Below are positions 12,001 to 25,146 of a stretch of DNA of 64,000 nt, one piece after another. Position numbers and translations under genes: made by a program. This DNA is from Istiophorus platypterus (Eukaryota > Chordata > Actinopteri > Istiophoriformes > Istiophoridae), in NCBI GenBank assembly GCA_016859345.1, contig CM029118.1, positions 27,470,501 through 27,534,500 on the forward strand, in the 5' to 3' direction. The notes beneath the pieces are model-generated. The model did no database searches. It saw only the letters and a program-made list of their open reading frames with translations, and was not told the DNA's origin. Numbering within the stretch: the first letter of the stretch is position 1; each line of letters opens with the position of its first letter.

Positions 12001-13250
12001 CAGGAGTTTGACCAACACAACTTGTAGAATCAATGTCGGAGGTTGGTTGTCAGCACTTAAGCAGACCTTGCAGTACCAATGAAACAACATGCCCTTGTCC
12101 TTATATTTTGTTGGACTATTTACGGAAGGACAATGTGAACATGGCGAGTCGATGATGAACAACCAGATATATATTCACCACTATGGAGTTGATGTGCTTT
12201 GAAGGTCAAAGAATCCATCTGTTTTCTGGTCACATATTCAATATAACTGTAGATTTTGTAGCCTCAGCAGCTTGAAACAGTGCACAGCCATGCCCTGCAG
12301 GAAATGCATCATCACAGTTTTTGTTGAAGCCTTTAAAACAGGAGACATAGAGGGCTTTCAGGTGATGCAGAACACTGAGGACCTCAGGAATAGTTGCTGC
12401 CCTCCAATGGATTGCATTTCTAAACATATAACTCCCCTCAAATGGGAACTTAACTCAGTACATGATGCTGACACATTCTGACTTTGACACCTTGTTCATT
12501 TTAAACATTGACTAGACTGACTGATGTTTAGTTAATGTCTGTTTGTTAGCCAGCAAGTGTTGAAATTGGTAGTAACCCAGGTGACCCACTTTTTCCCACA
12601 AAGACAAATGTGCACAATAAACCAACCATTGGCACAGAGATTGGAAATCACCACATTGTGATAACTTAATAAATCTGTCAATTTTCCCTCTGCTGCAATG
12701 ACACGGATGCAGCTGTACAAGCTGTCATGTCCTGATTATTTACACCATTTGGGTATGTCAAAAAAGCATCCCTAAGAGGTAGATAAAAGAAAATGTGATG
12801 TTTCAATGAAGAATTGCAGTAAATAACAATGTATCTCAAAGTATGCATTACTTGAATCTGCTGTATATCTAGTTTTTACACCTCTTTTTAAAAAGATACA
12901 AAACATCCTTTTCTGGAAAATACTCAAAATATGATATGAACTGAATTAAAGAATTTAATTTTGCTGTCCTGCTTGTGACTTTCGATTAATGCCTGCAATT
13001 TATCCAACTTTTTTTTTTTAATTTCAAGATTTGAGTGGAAGCCATTACATCTTTATTCCATTAAATGTATCTTTTAATGCAAGATAAATTGTCCTGTATT
13101 CTTATATATATTCATATTATATATTATTTGTTACATGTATCTTGGACTGAGACTGACTCAATTCCATTAAAATTAAAAAATAATAAAATACAGATAAAGA
13201 AAAAAATATAGAAATACAGTAATAATTATTACATTACATTCTACATTATG
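9061..13250. other. Long AT-rich non-coding stretch
   Basis: No gene or recognised repeat. A 16-bp perfect palindrome ATACTGTATACAGTAT lies at 11078-11093. The segment at about 10620-10800 is free of low-complexity sequence and rich in TAAT/ATTA cores, so it is a weak candidate for a conserved non-coding element. Confidence 0.4.
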
Positions 13251-13420
13251 TATCTTTCACTGTCATCTCAGGATTCACTTTCCCAAGGCAGGATTGTGCT
13301 CTGCAGCATGGGCTAATTTATTAACCTTCCATATGCAAATAAAAGCCTAGCCTGATTTATTTTCCTTTGTTATGCGAATTCTCTGTTCTGTTCAAACAGC
13401 ATTTTCAAATCCAAATAACC
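13251..13420. promoter_or_regulatory. Candidate conserved non-coding element with octamer motif
   Basis: A non-repetitive patch between low-complexity AT runs holds a perfect POU octamer ATGCAAAT at 13333-13340, flanked by AATTTATTAA and TGATTTATTT. That octamer plus homeodomain-core mix is common in vertebrate developmental enhancers. Conservation itself cannot be seen from one genome, so this is a suggestion only. Confidence 0.25.
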
Positions 13421-13636
13421 TACATAAAAACAAATTAAGTCTTAATCTGCTCTGTGTTAAGAAAAAAAAAGTTGTATACTGTAGTAGCTAATCATCACAT
13501 GTAAACATCAACATTGGCTGTTTTTTGAAAATAGTTAGACATCTAAAAATGGGCAGCTTGGTTAACTCAAGTAAATTGTTTTTACTTCAAGTGCTGAACC
13601 ACACTCGGCATTTTAATGTGTCCTATATGACCAACT

Positions 13637-13669
13637 ATAGTGTGCATTGTGATCCACAATGCACACTAT
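13637..13669. repeat. Perfect 15-bp hairpin with 3-nt loop
   Basis: ATAGTGTGCATTGTG (13637-13651) is followed after the loop ATC by its exact reverse complement CACAATGCACACTAT (13655-13669). There is no mismatch over 30 paired bases. The flanks show no target duplication or further symmetry. Confidence 0.95.
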
Positions 13670-13899
13670 CTTGCGTACCCTACACTATCAACTGTCCCTT
13701 GTCCTCTCTCCCAGCAAAAATACATCAAAGATCGCAGGTCGATTTAGATCAATATATCATACAGTTCATATCTGACAGAAGTACAGACCCGAGGTCTGAA
13801 CTGGGTTGTAAAAGACTACAAAAAAATCAGGAGCTGTAACTTGGGCTAAGACAAGAGGATTTATTGTATCTAAGCAAACCTACAACAGTGAAATTAATG

Positions 13900-16200
13900 C
13901 ACTGTGTCTCTTACTTGTAACATTTTTAAACCAAATGTTTTGTCTCTCTTTCTCTCTTTTATACAAGTATTCCAATGGACCTTTGTAATGGTTCTCAATT
14001 GAGTTGTTGAGGAGACTGGTGCACATGAGCAAAGCTTTTGTTATATAGGACATAGACAGAAGATCAGACACATGGATATAATGCCAGTGCACTGAGGCAT
14101 ACCTCTGCACCCACCGTAGGCATTTCAGTATGTGCTCTTTACCCAGCCACCAGGAAACCTCATAGCCTCATCTCCCTGCTGTGGACAGAACCCCTGAGAG
14201 AGGTTACCCCCCCAAAAAAAACCCCAAAAACCAAAAAAAAACCCCAAACATACAAAAAAAGAAAAAAACACTATTCCAAATGTCACTCCTTAGTGTGACC
14301 GACCAGTAAGGCTGCCCTGTGTACATCATTAAACCCAGACTTCCATTTTTAATACCCCCTCCTTACTTGCTCTTTGTATCTCTCCCCTCTCTCCTCTCTC
14401 ACTCTCTTTGGCAGATCCATACTCAGCTGGACACTTCTGCATTATCAGTCTTATGGCTTTATGCAGTTACCTCTCTCTTGTATTTGCAGCATACTGTTCT
14501 GTTGTTATCATTTCCGTTTAGCTTTTTCTTCCTGAGTATCAGTCTTCACAGATGGTGTTTAAAAGAGCTCTGTGGAGAAAAAGAAAAAAAAAAAACCATA
14601 TGGCTGTAAAAGAGTCTTGCTGGAAGTCGATGCAGAGCTAACCAAAGCCTGGCAGGTTTTGAAAAACACCAGTTCACTTGCCTTTTTTCTGGATTACAGC
14701 TGAAAATAGAGAAAGGCATCAGTGTCAGGCAAGAGGATCAAAATAATGTGAATTCTCTCCTTGCTGGCCTTTTGTATTCATGTCCAAAGTGTACAAAAGT
14801 AATTTTACCCAAAAAAAACAGAAAACAACTGAGCAAGAAAAAAAGGGAGAAAAATCTTAACATTGCAGACTCTAGCTCAAATCGCAGAACCGTTGTGAAC
14901 TGCCTTCCATTCATGTTGTGACACCCTGTGTGAAACTGTGTTTTTGCTCTACACTACAGTTCAAGTTCAAGAGTTATCATAGCTATTATTGTCTTTAATT
15001 TTGTAATATTCAACTTGATTTAGATAATTTAAGATTACCTTACATGTACACATACATTCATAGTGTATATTTTGCATGTTTAAAAATTGTTCATATACTG
15101 TAAGAGTTATCATTATTGAGTATACGCTCATCTATACTGTGTATCATTTTCCTGCAAACATGAACAAGTAGACTTTGAATATTAAACACATACTTTGTGC
15201 ACCTAAACACCAGTCATGATGAACAAATAGGGGGTACATGTGTGCATTACCCTACAATTATTTCATCAGTACCCCAGGAACTATATTTTTTAGGGATTTC
15301 CTAAAATTGGTCTACAAGTTTGGTTGATAATTGTTTTAATAGCTTTTTATTGACTCATGATGGCAAAAGCTTTGCAATACACAAGGTGATTTTTTGAACC
15401 CATTTGGTGACATATGTAGAACTGTGGAAGAATGATCAAGCCTGAACATGTCTCAGGGTTTCCTGGCAGTGCATCCATGGGACCAACACACCAGTGGGCC
15501 TTTGCAAGTGCAAAAGGAAAATAGAAAAACTCTCCCTTGTGGATAAAAATTCCACCCCATTTCTCCTCAGCAGGACCACAAGAGGGGCCCTTTGTGATTT
15601 ATGATCTGCCTAAGTTTGGAAGAATTTTTTTTTTTTTTTGGCAAAATGACAATATTAAGGATATCTTGTAAACTATAGAAACAGTTTGTGCTTGTTTGAG
15701 GATCTTAATATAAATTACCCATGTTGAGCTTCTTTCCCACAGCTTCTTTCATCCACAACTTCCAATAGATACATTAGGAAAATGCTGTTTCCACAACTTC
15801 TCCTGAAGCACTTTCAGAAAAAAAAAAAACACCTTAAATTATGATTTTAAAATCAAGAAAGAAAAAAACATTTGATGGTGATGTTAAACATAACCCAGAG
15901 TGAGAATTTTCTATTAACCATTGTTGCTCAAATATACTTGAAATAATAATGAGGATACATATTATTAACTCAGTAATCCATCCATTGAATTGAAGGTGGT
16001 TTTACAATATTGTAGAACTTCAGAGTAAATCCTTTTGTGTATTGACTTGGTCAAATGGCTCCGATGTCAAAGAACTAATTACACTAATTATTTTTGACTG
16101 CAGAGAAAAGAAGATTAAAATAGATTGAGTCAAGATTGGATTGTGCATTTGTTAGAAGATAAGATGAACTAGGGAAAGCTTTGTACAGGGTAATGCTAAA
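13900..16200. other. Non-coding DNA with pyrimidine and A-rich tracts
   Basis: A low-complexity run of C4-5 and A7-9 blocks lies at 14205-14270. A long pyrimidine tract ends in TTTGGCAG at about 14360-14414 and resembles a 3' splice site. The frame that follows is leucine- and serine-rich, has no domain and ends in a lysine-rich simple tract, so no exon is called. T or A runs occur at 15627-15639 and 15821-15832. Confidence 0.4.
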
Positions 16201-16479
16201 ACCGAAATATTAGTGATACAGCTTTTCTTCACCCCTTACTACATCATAAATGAGCAGCTTACCCACCACTCTTCTGTCTCTTTCACTTACATGCAACTGA
16301 CCTTGAGTGTCAAGCACTCTTCAGTGAGAATGACAGTAACCTTCCAGTGTCACTGCAACACAGCATCATGGGCAAGACCTAATCCATCTGTTCCACTCGT
16401 GTATGTGTTGGTAGAGGGCAGCCACCTTGCTTGCTTCTGCTTCCTCAGTTACCATCATCCAAGGCTGACTCTCACCACA

Positions 16480-16712
16480 CCTGAATATTATTCTGTTGGG
16501 AGGAACAGGAGCAGCAGGTCCCTGCTCCCCCTGCACCAGCTGTTTTACAGTAAAGGAAGCATAGCCAGCTTTTGAAGAGCAACCAATTAGATGACTATGA
16601 CAAGACAGATGACTATCCAATTTACCAGAAAGCTGCCATCTTCTTTGATGCCTACCCACAGAACAACATCTGTAATCCATTCAAGTGGGCTAAGACAGTT
16701 ATCTACAGATAG
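16480..16712 (+). pseudogene. Unidentified coding-like fragment with frameshift
   Basis: In the frame starting at 16587 the translation is 'LDDYDKTDDYPIYQKAAI', then 'FFDAYPQNNICNPFKWA' and 'KTVIYR', then a stop near 16711. The residue mix (Asp, Lys, Tyr, Pro, aromatic) is protein-like and unlike chance AT-rich frames. In the next frame upstream, about 16503-16590, 'GTGAAGPCSPC' and 'FTVKEA' then stop then 'PAFEEQPIR' would join it by one frameshift. I do not recognise the family. It may be a remnant of a transposon protein or of a processed pseudogene. A minus-strand LINE tail begins about 290 bp downstream. It could still be chance, as the best part is only about 42 codons. Confidence 0.25.
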
Positions 16713-16997
16713 TGTCCTTTTTTATGCCAAGATAAAACTGGTTGTGCCACTAATTGCTAACCTACCAACCCTGACCTACACCTCTTACTACATGGTCAGG
16801 GTCTACCTCATTCCCTCTTCCACTTCTAGCTGTCTGCCCTGTCCAAAAATGACAGATGATGACTGCTTGTCTGGCCTCTTCTAAACTAGCCTGCTCAGGT
16901 TGGTTAAAAAGGTGGCAACCTAGCCTTTGTGACCATGCCACAAGCCAAGCCAACCATTGCAACCAACCTTGATGACAAAAGAGATTGTTGAGGACCA

Positions 16998-17115
16998 AGT
17001 CAAATCAAATCAATTCATTTTTATATATATAGCATAAAATTGCAAACCACAAATATGTCTCAAATGGCTTTACAATCAGCAGACTACAAAACCTTTAAAC
17101 CAAAGACCCACAGTT
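16998..17115 (-). mobile_element. LINE 3' tail fragment (Rex1/L2-like), minus strand
   Basis: Reading on the minus strand gives GATTGTAAAGCCATTTGAGA, a 'TTGTGGTTTGCA' stretch, 'GCTATATATATAAAAATGAA' and 'TTGATTTGATTTGACTTG'. This is the usual fish LINE 3' end (TTTACA...CTTGAGA...GCTATATAAATAAAATTGAATTGA). The body upstream on the minus strand, at higher coordinates, is quickly lost, so this is a short 5'-truncated insertion. Its tail is the same type as that of the large LINE ending at about 41263. Confidence 0.7.
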
Positions 17116-17159
17116 TATAAAATGAAAAACCGTAAAAGTGTAAGGCATGGATGTAAACA

Positions 17160-18346
17160 GAGAGAGCAAAAGAAGACAATTCCTTTTTCCAGGACCAGAT
17201 GCCTTTCACAGGATGTCACAGACCCCTGCTGTCAGATGTGAAGGGATTCAAGTGCTTAATGTGAGACTACCACAAGCATGTTTGACTGGGATGAGGTGAC
17301 CTCTTTTCCTACACTTAAGCTGAGTGAATAAGGGGGGGGGGGTAGAGTTGGGTGTCCACCTTTTCCTGGCCTCTACATGTCAATTTACCCATTTTCTTTA
17401 AACATCATTCAGTTAAGGGTTACACCTGGAGGGACCCACCTTATTATGGGGCAGCTTTCTTTTCCTTTCATTCAGGTGGGATTAAAAAAAAAGGCAGAGC
17501 CTGGGGCAAGAAGGTATTTGTACCAAAAAACAAAACACAACAAAGGGGAAAAAGTAGTGGGCTTGTTGCTCACCTCTAGGACATGCTTGCATTTGAATTG
17601 GCTGTGAGTGCACTGATATTTCAAAGGATGAAGAGGCACAGACCCTTCCATTTAATCCAATGGAATGAAAGCACAAGTATAAAGGCATGAGTATACTTCA
17701 TCAGAACTGCTCGTCGGTTGTTCAACAAGATCCCCATGGTTGGACTGATTTGATTTGGCAATGCTAAGCCAAGTAGTGATGAAATGCATTGGCACCACAA
17801 CCTCATAGTAGTGAATAGCAATGCTGAGCTGCACTGCTGTGGTCCTGCTAGCACGGATTGTGCTGCCAATCCATGCCGATCTCTTCCTCTGTCCTCAAAA
17901 GCCAAAATATGCTGGAGACTAGAGAAGAATTTCTGATTATAAAGTCTCTCTGTGTTCAGCTCTCAGTAATTTTGAAACCTCTACCTGAATCTCTGTGGTG
18001 GGTTTGATTTTACTCCTGTGTTCCTGTTGGTATTTTCAGATATCAACCTTATTTTAATGTTTACTTATTGCTTTTAATTTTATTAAAGCCTTCTGAAGTA
18101 ATTACTTATACAAACTCAACCTTTCCACTGTCTATGGCTGCTTCAAACTAAAAGCGTTCCACTGGAGAAGTGGCAGTGTTCCTCTATTCTGAAGAAGTTA
18201 TAGGGAATGCAGTGTGTTTTTCACCAAGTTAGGAGAGCTTTATTCGCAGTACAGGTAAACTACTTCACACTTTAACAGAGCCAGAGCAGCTCAGTTGATC
18301 AACATTTTCATCATGGCTTTGTGTGACTAATTCCCCCCACAAGGCA
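17160..18346. other. Non-coding DNA with poly-G run
   Basis: An 11-nt G run lies at 17332-17342. The overlapping open frames at 17350-17905 carry no recognisable domain and compete on both strands, so none is called. Confidence 0.45.
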
Positions 18347-18393
18347 GCCAAAAGGCTGTTGTATTCTAGTAGCCTGGCTAACAGCCTTTGGGC
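18347..18393. repeat. 14-bp near-perfect inverted repeat
   Basis: GCCAAAAGGCTGTT (18347-18360) and AACAGCCTTTGGGC (18380-18393) pair with one mismatch around a 19-nt loop. A further 'aaggctgtt' copy at about 18402 shows that the motif also recurs directly. Confidence 0.8.
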
Positions 18394-21300
18394 TGGTACC
18401 TAAGGCTGTTAAGGGGCTACTCAAAACTGAAGCTACATTTGGGTAACTTCTGTTTATCCTGTACTGTACTGCTCTTGACTGTTTGTATCAATTTTGCTTT
18501 GACCTTGTTTAAAGCAATTTGTAGTTGTATGTTAGAGAGAGAGATACACAAAGATTAAAAGTGAGAATGGGTTTGGGTTGTTTATGGGTGAGAGTCTAAT
18601 AAAGTGCCTCCTCTCAGACAGAGCACTGAGGCCATGTGATGCATATCTTTCATTTGTTAATGAAGCCAGTGGACTTGGTATAATTAAGAGGAGATGGGGG
18701 AGATATGGAGAGCTGTTTTTTTCCCAAAGCATCTGTCACAACATATTATTTATTCCTTCACTTACACTAATATATCCTGGGTTACCTATTGTTGTCGAAA
18801 TCAGAGGTTGAGGAGGATGAGGAGGCAGACACACAGAAAGACACGCTGGAGACTCAGATGGTTTAAGTTGTAATAATGTTTACTGAATTCAGGAGAATTG
18901 ACACCAACATAGCTACAATGCATGCGAGCAGAACGAGCATTAACTCTATGGATTCCCTCTCACCATTGAGTATATATTGTCTTGTGAATTCTTAGCATAT
19001 CCCCCTACCAAAGTAGCGCCAGTTTGTCAGAAGGTCATATTAGGCACGATAAGTCAAACACGCAGACAGAAAGGGAAAAGAGGAATTTTCCATCACACCT
19101 ATTAATAAAAACTGAAAAATTGAAATTTAACCATATCCATTTTTCCTTTTCCCCCCTTTAGCCGACAACCATCAAATTTTTTTTTTTTTTTTTTAATGTC
19201 CTGATTAAAAAATACCATAAACACTAAACCATAACCCTAACCCCAAACCACACTCACAACAGAGGACTGAAACAGAGATAATCATCACATCCCAACTGCA
19301 ATAAGAGATTGTTTTTTGTCAGGAATAGAACACTGAGTACACTGGCAGGGAGTCTTCTCCATGCAAAGGAAGTGGTAGATTGAAACTTTAAAGCAAAACA
19401 CAAAATGGAGCGAGCAAACAGAGAAATTATGCTATTGGCAGCTTGATAAACTGTTTGAGACTAGAGGCATGGTCTTCATGCACTCCAGCTTTGAAATGGC
19501 ATTGTCAATTTTCACTGAAAGTGGTCAAACACTCTCTCCAGAGACTGAGATGAAAAATGTTCAAAAGGTAGTGATTGCATTGCAGCATTTTTATGTTATA
19601 TGACTGTAAGTGAAAACATCACAGTCGCATAAACCTGAGACATTTACAGATTTCACGGCAGCTTAGAAAACAATTTAACTGCTCTTCCTGTATACCGTTA
19701 ATGTGCATTCAGCATTGAAGACTGGATGCTGACAGAATCTGATTTACCATATCAAAACCACACAGGATATAATTTCAAAGAATTCATGACTGAAAATACA
19801 TCTTTATAGGATAAATTTGTTGCAAATGAATTTCACAAATATGTGCCTATGGTCTTACATGCACATATTTACAGTATGCTTACAGCTTAGGCAGTGCCTC
19901 CATACATGTGTGCATTTCTGTCTCTTTCCCTTTGGTGCCAATGTAGTCTCTTACATTATTCTGCTCCTATCATGCAGAAATTGCCTGGACAGCCATTTGG
20001 CTCGTGTTTGCCATCCATTTGTAATCTGGATAGAGAGGCCATAGCTATTCAGGCCTCGGGACAGCAGCAAAATCAATTGGCTAGAAATGACATCTGCCAG
20101 AATCTGCCACTGGAGCGCTCGTAGGTACCATAAATGAAATCACAAGCCCTAATTGTGTGCTGATTTATTCTCTTGTCTGAGTGCATCGTGGCTGGACCAG
20201 CTAGTAGCCCCACAGCTCTGTTTGTGTGCTTGGTCATACATAACACATTTATTTATTTACCCATCCCTTCTGATTCACAGCATCACTGGGGGATATACCC
20301 CCCACCACCAGACAGCACACACCCTCATCCCCTATTCCTTCGCCTACCCCTCCACATTTGATTAATTCATTTTTTTCCTCTTTTTCGTGGCAGCGTGTAA
20401 AATGAAATGGTTGTGGAGACAACTGTCACTTGGCTCAAGTGAGATAAATATGTCGATGCCTGAAGCTGTAGAGCACGCTTGTGTGTTTGACTGCATTCAG
20501 AATAGAGATGTTTTTTTTTTTTCCCAGAATTCTTCTTGTAGCCTTTTTTGAGGAAAACTCAAAATTCGTCTGATTGTGAGACAGAGTTTAGATGATATCA
20601 ATTGTGCATGGGACCTTTCAGCAAACAACAGCATGACTGTGAGACCATGGACACATTTGAAAGCACATAAGACATAATTTTCAGCTTATACCCCCCTTCT
20701 CTCACTCTGACCCTTGATAAAAGGCCACTATTGCTTCTACTGTGGTATTTCCTCCATGCTGCCAGACGCTTTCAGGCTGGCAGTCTGCTGAAACTTTAAC
20801 CTAGCTCTAACATAGGCCTAAATAAAACATGAAACAATGCCTGCAAAAGTGTCTGTGAGGCAGCAGAACATCAAAAATTGATACAGCCTCTGCAGGCCAG
20901 ACCAAGAAATTTATCTAAGCCCAAGAGTTCATCTAGCTCCTCTTGTCACCTAGGCGACAGTCATTCGAGGTTACAAGCATGCCTGAGATGATGCTATAGG
21001 AAAGAGATAGACAAGGGAAAGAACCTTGTTTTTCATTATATCATGGCTAAGGCAGAGAGGCAAATAAAGAGAGAGAGAGACACTGTGACGGATTGATAGG
21101 AAATGAAATGGACTTAAAGGGAAGAAGAGAGAGAGATAAAGGGACAAAGAGAGAGAGATTGGTCCAAATGTGAGAGCAATCTTTGATGATGATAAAGAAG
21201 TCACCAGTAAATGACCCCTTAGAATTTGGGCAGGGATATCAGACTTATGGGAGTGCCTCAAAAATAGAGGGCTGTATTTGTGTCGCTGAAATCTGCCTTT

Positions 21301-22830
21301 GATGAAGCCATCTTTAAAATATCGTACATGTCATTGTGATTCTCACTAAAATGACAGTTTCCAATATTTGTCCTACATTGCTGTTTGCGACATGAGAATG
21401 TGTGAACATGGCAGTGCGTTGGCCAGTGGGGAGATGGTGCTACGGTATCATTTAACTTGGTGAACAGCCCTGCCTTTTCCAGCTCATTAGCCATCCCCTT
21501 CTTTGTCCCAGGCCATTTGATAGCAGCATTAATCTACGGCTCCACTAGGCTTCCTCTCCCTATTTACCGGTGTTTCATGAAGATTACACCACTCAACCGT
21601 GTAAATGTATGCTTTTTTTTTTTGCCTCCCCCGCCTGATGTGAGCCCCCAAACTCCGTGGAGTACCTTGTATAAACTTCTGCAACATACGGTGGATTAGA
21701 CACTGAATTTCCCCAAAAGCCCAAAGAGATGAGAGGAGGGACTGAATAAAAGGTGATCAAAGTGTTTGCCAGCAAGCCGTGTCCCGCTTGTTAGTGGTCA
21801 TGGGATGTTGTTTGTGTGTTTACAAGAAATATGGATGGCACATTGCCAAAAACACTGTCATCTTTGATTAGGATCACCTACATTTGATTAAAGTTACGTG
21901 CGAGTCGGTAAAGATGTCATGGCATTAAAGATTAAGCCAGAAAACCTATGTCCCATCAGGAAGTAATATCATACCTAACATCTATTTCTCTTGAATGTTT
22001 TCTGTTATAGTGGGAAACCCGACAAATTCAACACTATACATATTTTAAATGTTGAATGCAGGACTACTAAAAACTTAAAAAAAAAACAAACAACCCCCCC
22101 CCAGAAAAAACGCCTGGAAAAATTGCAAAAATATTGACAAAGTCTTGCATATGGGAAGCTTTGGCATATGGAACAATATACCACTCTTAAGACTAGGTAA
22201 TCCTCAGGGAAGCCAGCAGTTCTTAGCACAGTGTCAAACTGAACCCACATCATAAAATACCACAACTACATTGTCACAAACTTCTTAGTGCCTAGTTTTT
22301 CTCTGGATAAAGTCGCAGCTCTGTGATCAGCCTGGCAGACTCCATCTCTCTAGGGGTTTCTGACTTTCTTATGGGGGAAAGACAGGAGACACACACTCAC
22401 TCTGCCTAGAGCTTGCCATTCATCTAGACATGAGAGGTTTGGGCGTATTTGGCATTTAGAGAGCCAGTGGCATGTGTGAAGGTGAGTCCATTCATTGTCT
22501 TTTTCCCTGTGAGGGTTTGCGCTGTATTATGAAAGTTGAAGTCAGTTATTTGACAGTAAATGACCATTCAGTCTGTTTATTTTGCCATTTACCGTGATGA
22601 TCCTTTTTTCAGGTTTAGGCATGCAACATTGGCCATTTCACTTGGACTGAGTACGATTGGTTTAGCATGAAATTTTTTCTATGTACACAGCTCAGCGGCC
22701 TTGATTGATGAAAAAAAATCATAAAGGAAAGATAGGAAACCTGTAAATTCAATTAATTTGTTGACATCGGTTATAGTGTGAAACCATATTATGCACGAAG
22801 CTTTTTCTTTTAATTTTTGAGACACAATTG
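18394..22830. other. Non-coding DNA; possible LTR-like scrap near 18.8-19.05 kb
   Basis: No gene is supported. About 18800-19050 ('ggaggatgaggaggcagaca', 'ggagaattgacaccaacata') has the feel of an old LTR-type insertion, but no TG/CA ends or target duplication were found. Near 19235-19250 a short 'ccataaccctaacccc' run resembles two vertebrate telomere repeat units. GA-repeat tracts occur at about 21069-21160. T runs occur at 19178-19195 and 20511-20522. Confidence 0.35.
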
Positions 22831-25146
22831 GAATGAAGAAAATACAGACACCTTCATTTTTCTTCACTCCCAGCTGGCCAATAAAAAGTTCAATTCGAGG
22901 CTATTATATTGGCCCACTAGAAGGAACTGGCTGCTTTTCCCCAGCTTCCATTAGTTCTGTGTGACTTTGAGACAGATATTAAAGTGGAGTGACCGGCGAT
23001 GGCATCAGTGTCCTAAACATCTTTGAATGGCCAACAGTTTCACAGCATTCATTTTCAGTTGGTGAAAATTAGCTTAAGTTCAGTTTTGTGTGAGAAAAGA
23101 ATGATCAAAGAATCTCTGAAATAAATAAATAAGTACAGGACATTGCTATTAGAAATGTCGCATTTACTTAAAACAACAGCTTTTGTAAAGTGTATCGCTA
23201 TGTTCATATTTTAAGTATGCAAAGATTGGCCAAGTTGAGAAGGGAATAAGACTACACAGCTTTAAATCTGTATCTCCATTAAGATCTGACACTTTTGAAG
23301 AACGACAGCTTTGCGAGGATGTGTGGGCGGTAGAGAATGGACTAATACAATATATCACAGAGGTAAGCGGTCCAGTGCTTGTTTAACAAGTTATATCAGA
23401 GAGCCATCAAAGTGATATTGGCTCAGCTAACACACTCCACACTTGTGCTTATCAACGTGTCACTGTCGATTGTGAGGCTAACTATCTCCCTGCAAGCTCC
23501 CCACCCCATCCACCCCGCTTCCCCTAAGCAACAGATGCTGCAATGAAACAACAATTACATGTACTAGCATCCTCATCAAATGTGAATGGTGGATGTTAAC
23601 TGTGTACCATCTTCCCACAAACACTCCAAGTCTTGTTTATGCACAAACAAATTTGCCTGTGGCTCTCTTATGTCATTTCCCCATTCACGACGAGAATGTG
23701 ATCTCATGAGTGCCATCATACAGTAGTCATGGTTACAGAGGGAAACAATAAATCAACAAAATTCTGACAAAAACTAAGCAGTTCCAAAAATTTGATATAG
23801 TTCATCTCTTACTCTAAATGCACAGTAATGGCTGATACTGTGAATTTTGATAAACATAATCAGTATTTACACAGAGTTCAGAGTTCTCTTCACAGTTAGC
23901 ATTTAACGGAACTATTTAGCATCATATGTGAAAGTAATTACGGTGGTAAAACCAACATATGAATAAGATGCCCCCCAAACACTTCCACCCACTTTCTGGA
24001 TAGCACAAAGACAGTATGATTACAGACCATTAGGCAGAGCCTGAAGAAGACATGCCAGTTCCACCAGCCAAAATTAGAGGCGATGTAACTTTTCAACAAT
24101 TTTCTTTCCTTTATTTTTTCTGTGGGTTTTGTTTTGGACGAGGAAGTGGCTGTCAATAAGCATGGCCATGATAGTGTGGAAGTACTGCCAGTTCCAATAA
24201 AGCGGCAGAGAGATCACCGCAATGAAAGGTGACCTTGGCATAATTGAGATTCATCACAGAGAAAGCCAGGCGGCTGAAGTGACAGGGAGGGGAGTGAATG
24301 AGAAAAAACGGGGGGGGCAAAAAAAACATAAATACTACTTCCGTTTTCTGGGGGAACAGCCAACTGTGGTTGGGCGGCAGGATCTCAATGTCTGTGACTA
24401 GAATTTTTTAGGCCAAGACGGCCAGTTTATAGACAACTCTGATCCTTCCTGCTTGTACTCTATTTTGCAAGCAGCACACATGTCATGTGACATGATAAAA
24501 AAAGCAGCACCCTCCACACTGGCAGAGAGACAGAGATGATTTAGAGTAGTTTGTACGCTCTCTGGCTGAGATAACAAATCAGCTGCACGTTGGGAAGCAC
24601 ATGTGTTGACCACGGAGAGGGACAATGACAGCTCTCCATCACGTTTTAACTCGTGTGAGGCGGCATGGCGTTGCACTGTGTTAAAGCCAGTCTGGAGAGA
24701 TGCAAACACAGTGAGGGATGAATAGAGGTTAGAGGGGGTGTTGGCACATATAGGAATGGATTATAGGGTCCTTTCAGACCTGCACAATATGCATGTTTGG
24801 GTCTTGGCTAGAGCCTTCACATAGCTGCTATACAGAGCTCCTGGGCTAGGGGGTAGGATCCCCCAGACAACGAAGGATTTCTATGCCTACAACAATGGGC
24901 CACATTCTGGGTCCACAACCCACCTGGCCTTGTCTGATAAATGGTTTTGAAAGAGGACACTCACTGCGCTCAGTCCAGCATTGAGTCAATGGGCCCAAAC
25001 ACATCAGTGTCCATAGCTATATTGTGTTTCTTCTTTGATACTATGTTTATATATATCCTGCTTTTTCTGGATGGATTGCATAAAAAAAGGAATGGTAATA
25101 TTCAAATTAGCAGAGACTGAAATATCCTGATGTTCGGGCAATGAAT

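Noticed and set aside
14360..14609. Exon after a strong 3' splice-site-like tract
   Set aside because: The downstream peptide is low-complexity and hydrophobic with no domain, ends in a lysine run from poly-A, and has no partner exon.
18800..19060. LTR retrotransposon end
   Set aside because: Style is suggestive, but no TG/CA ends, target duplication or polyadenylation signal was found.
19230..19255. Interstitial telomere repeat
   Set aside because: Only about two imperfect CCCTAA units, not more than expected by chance.
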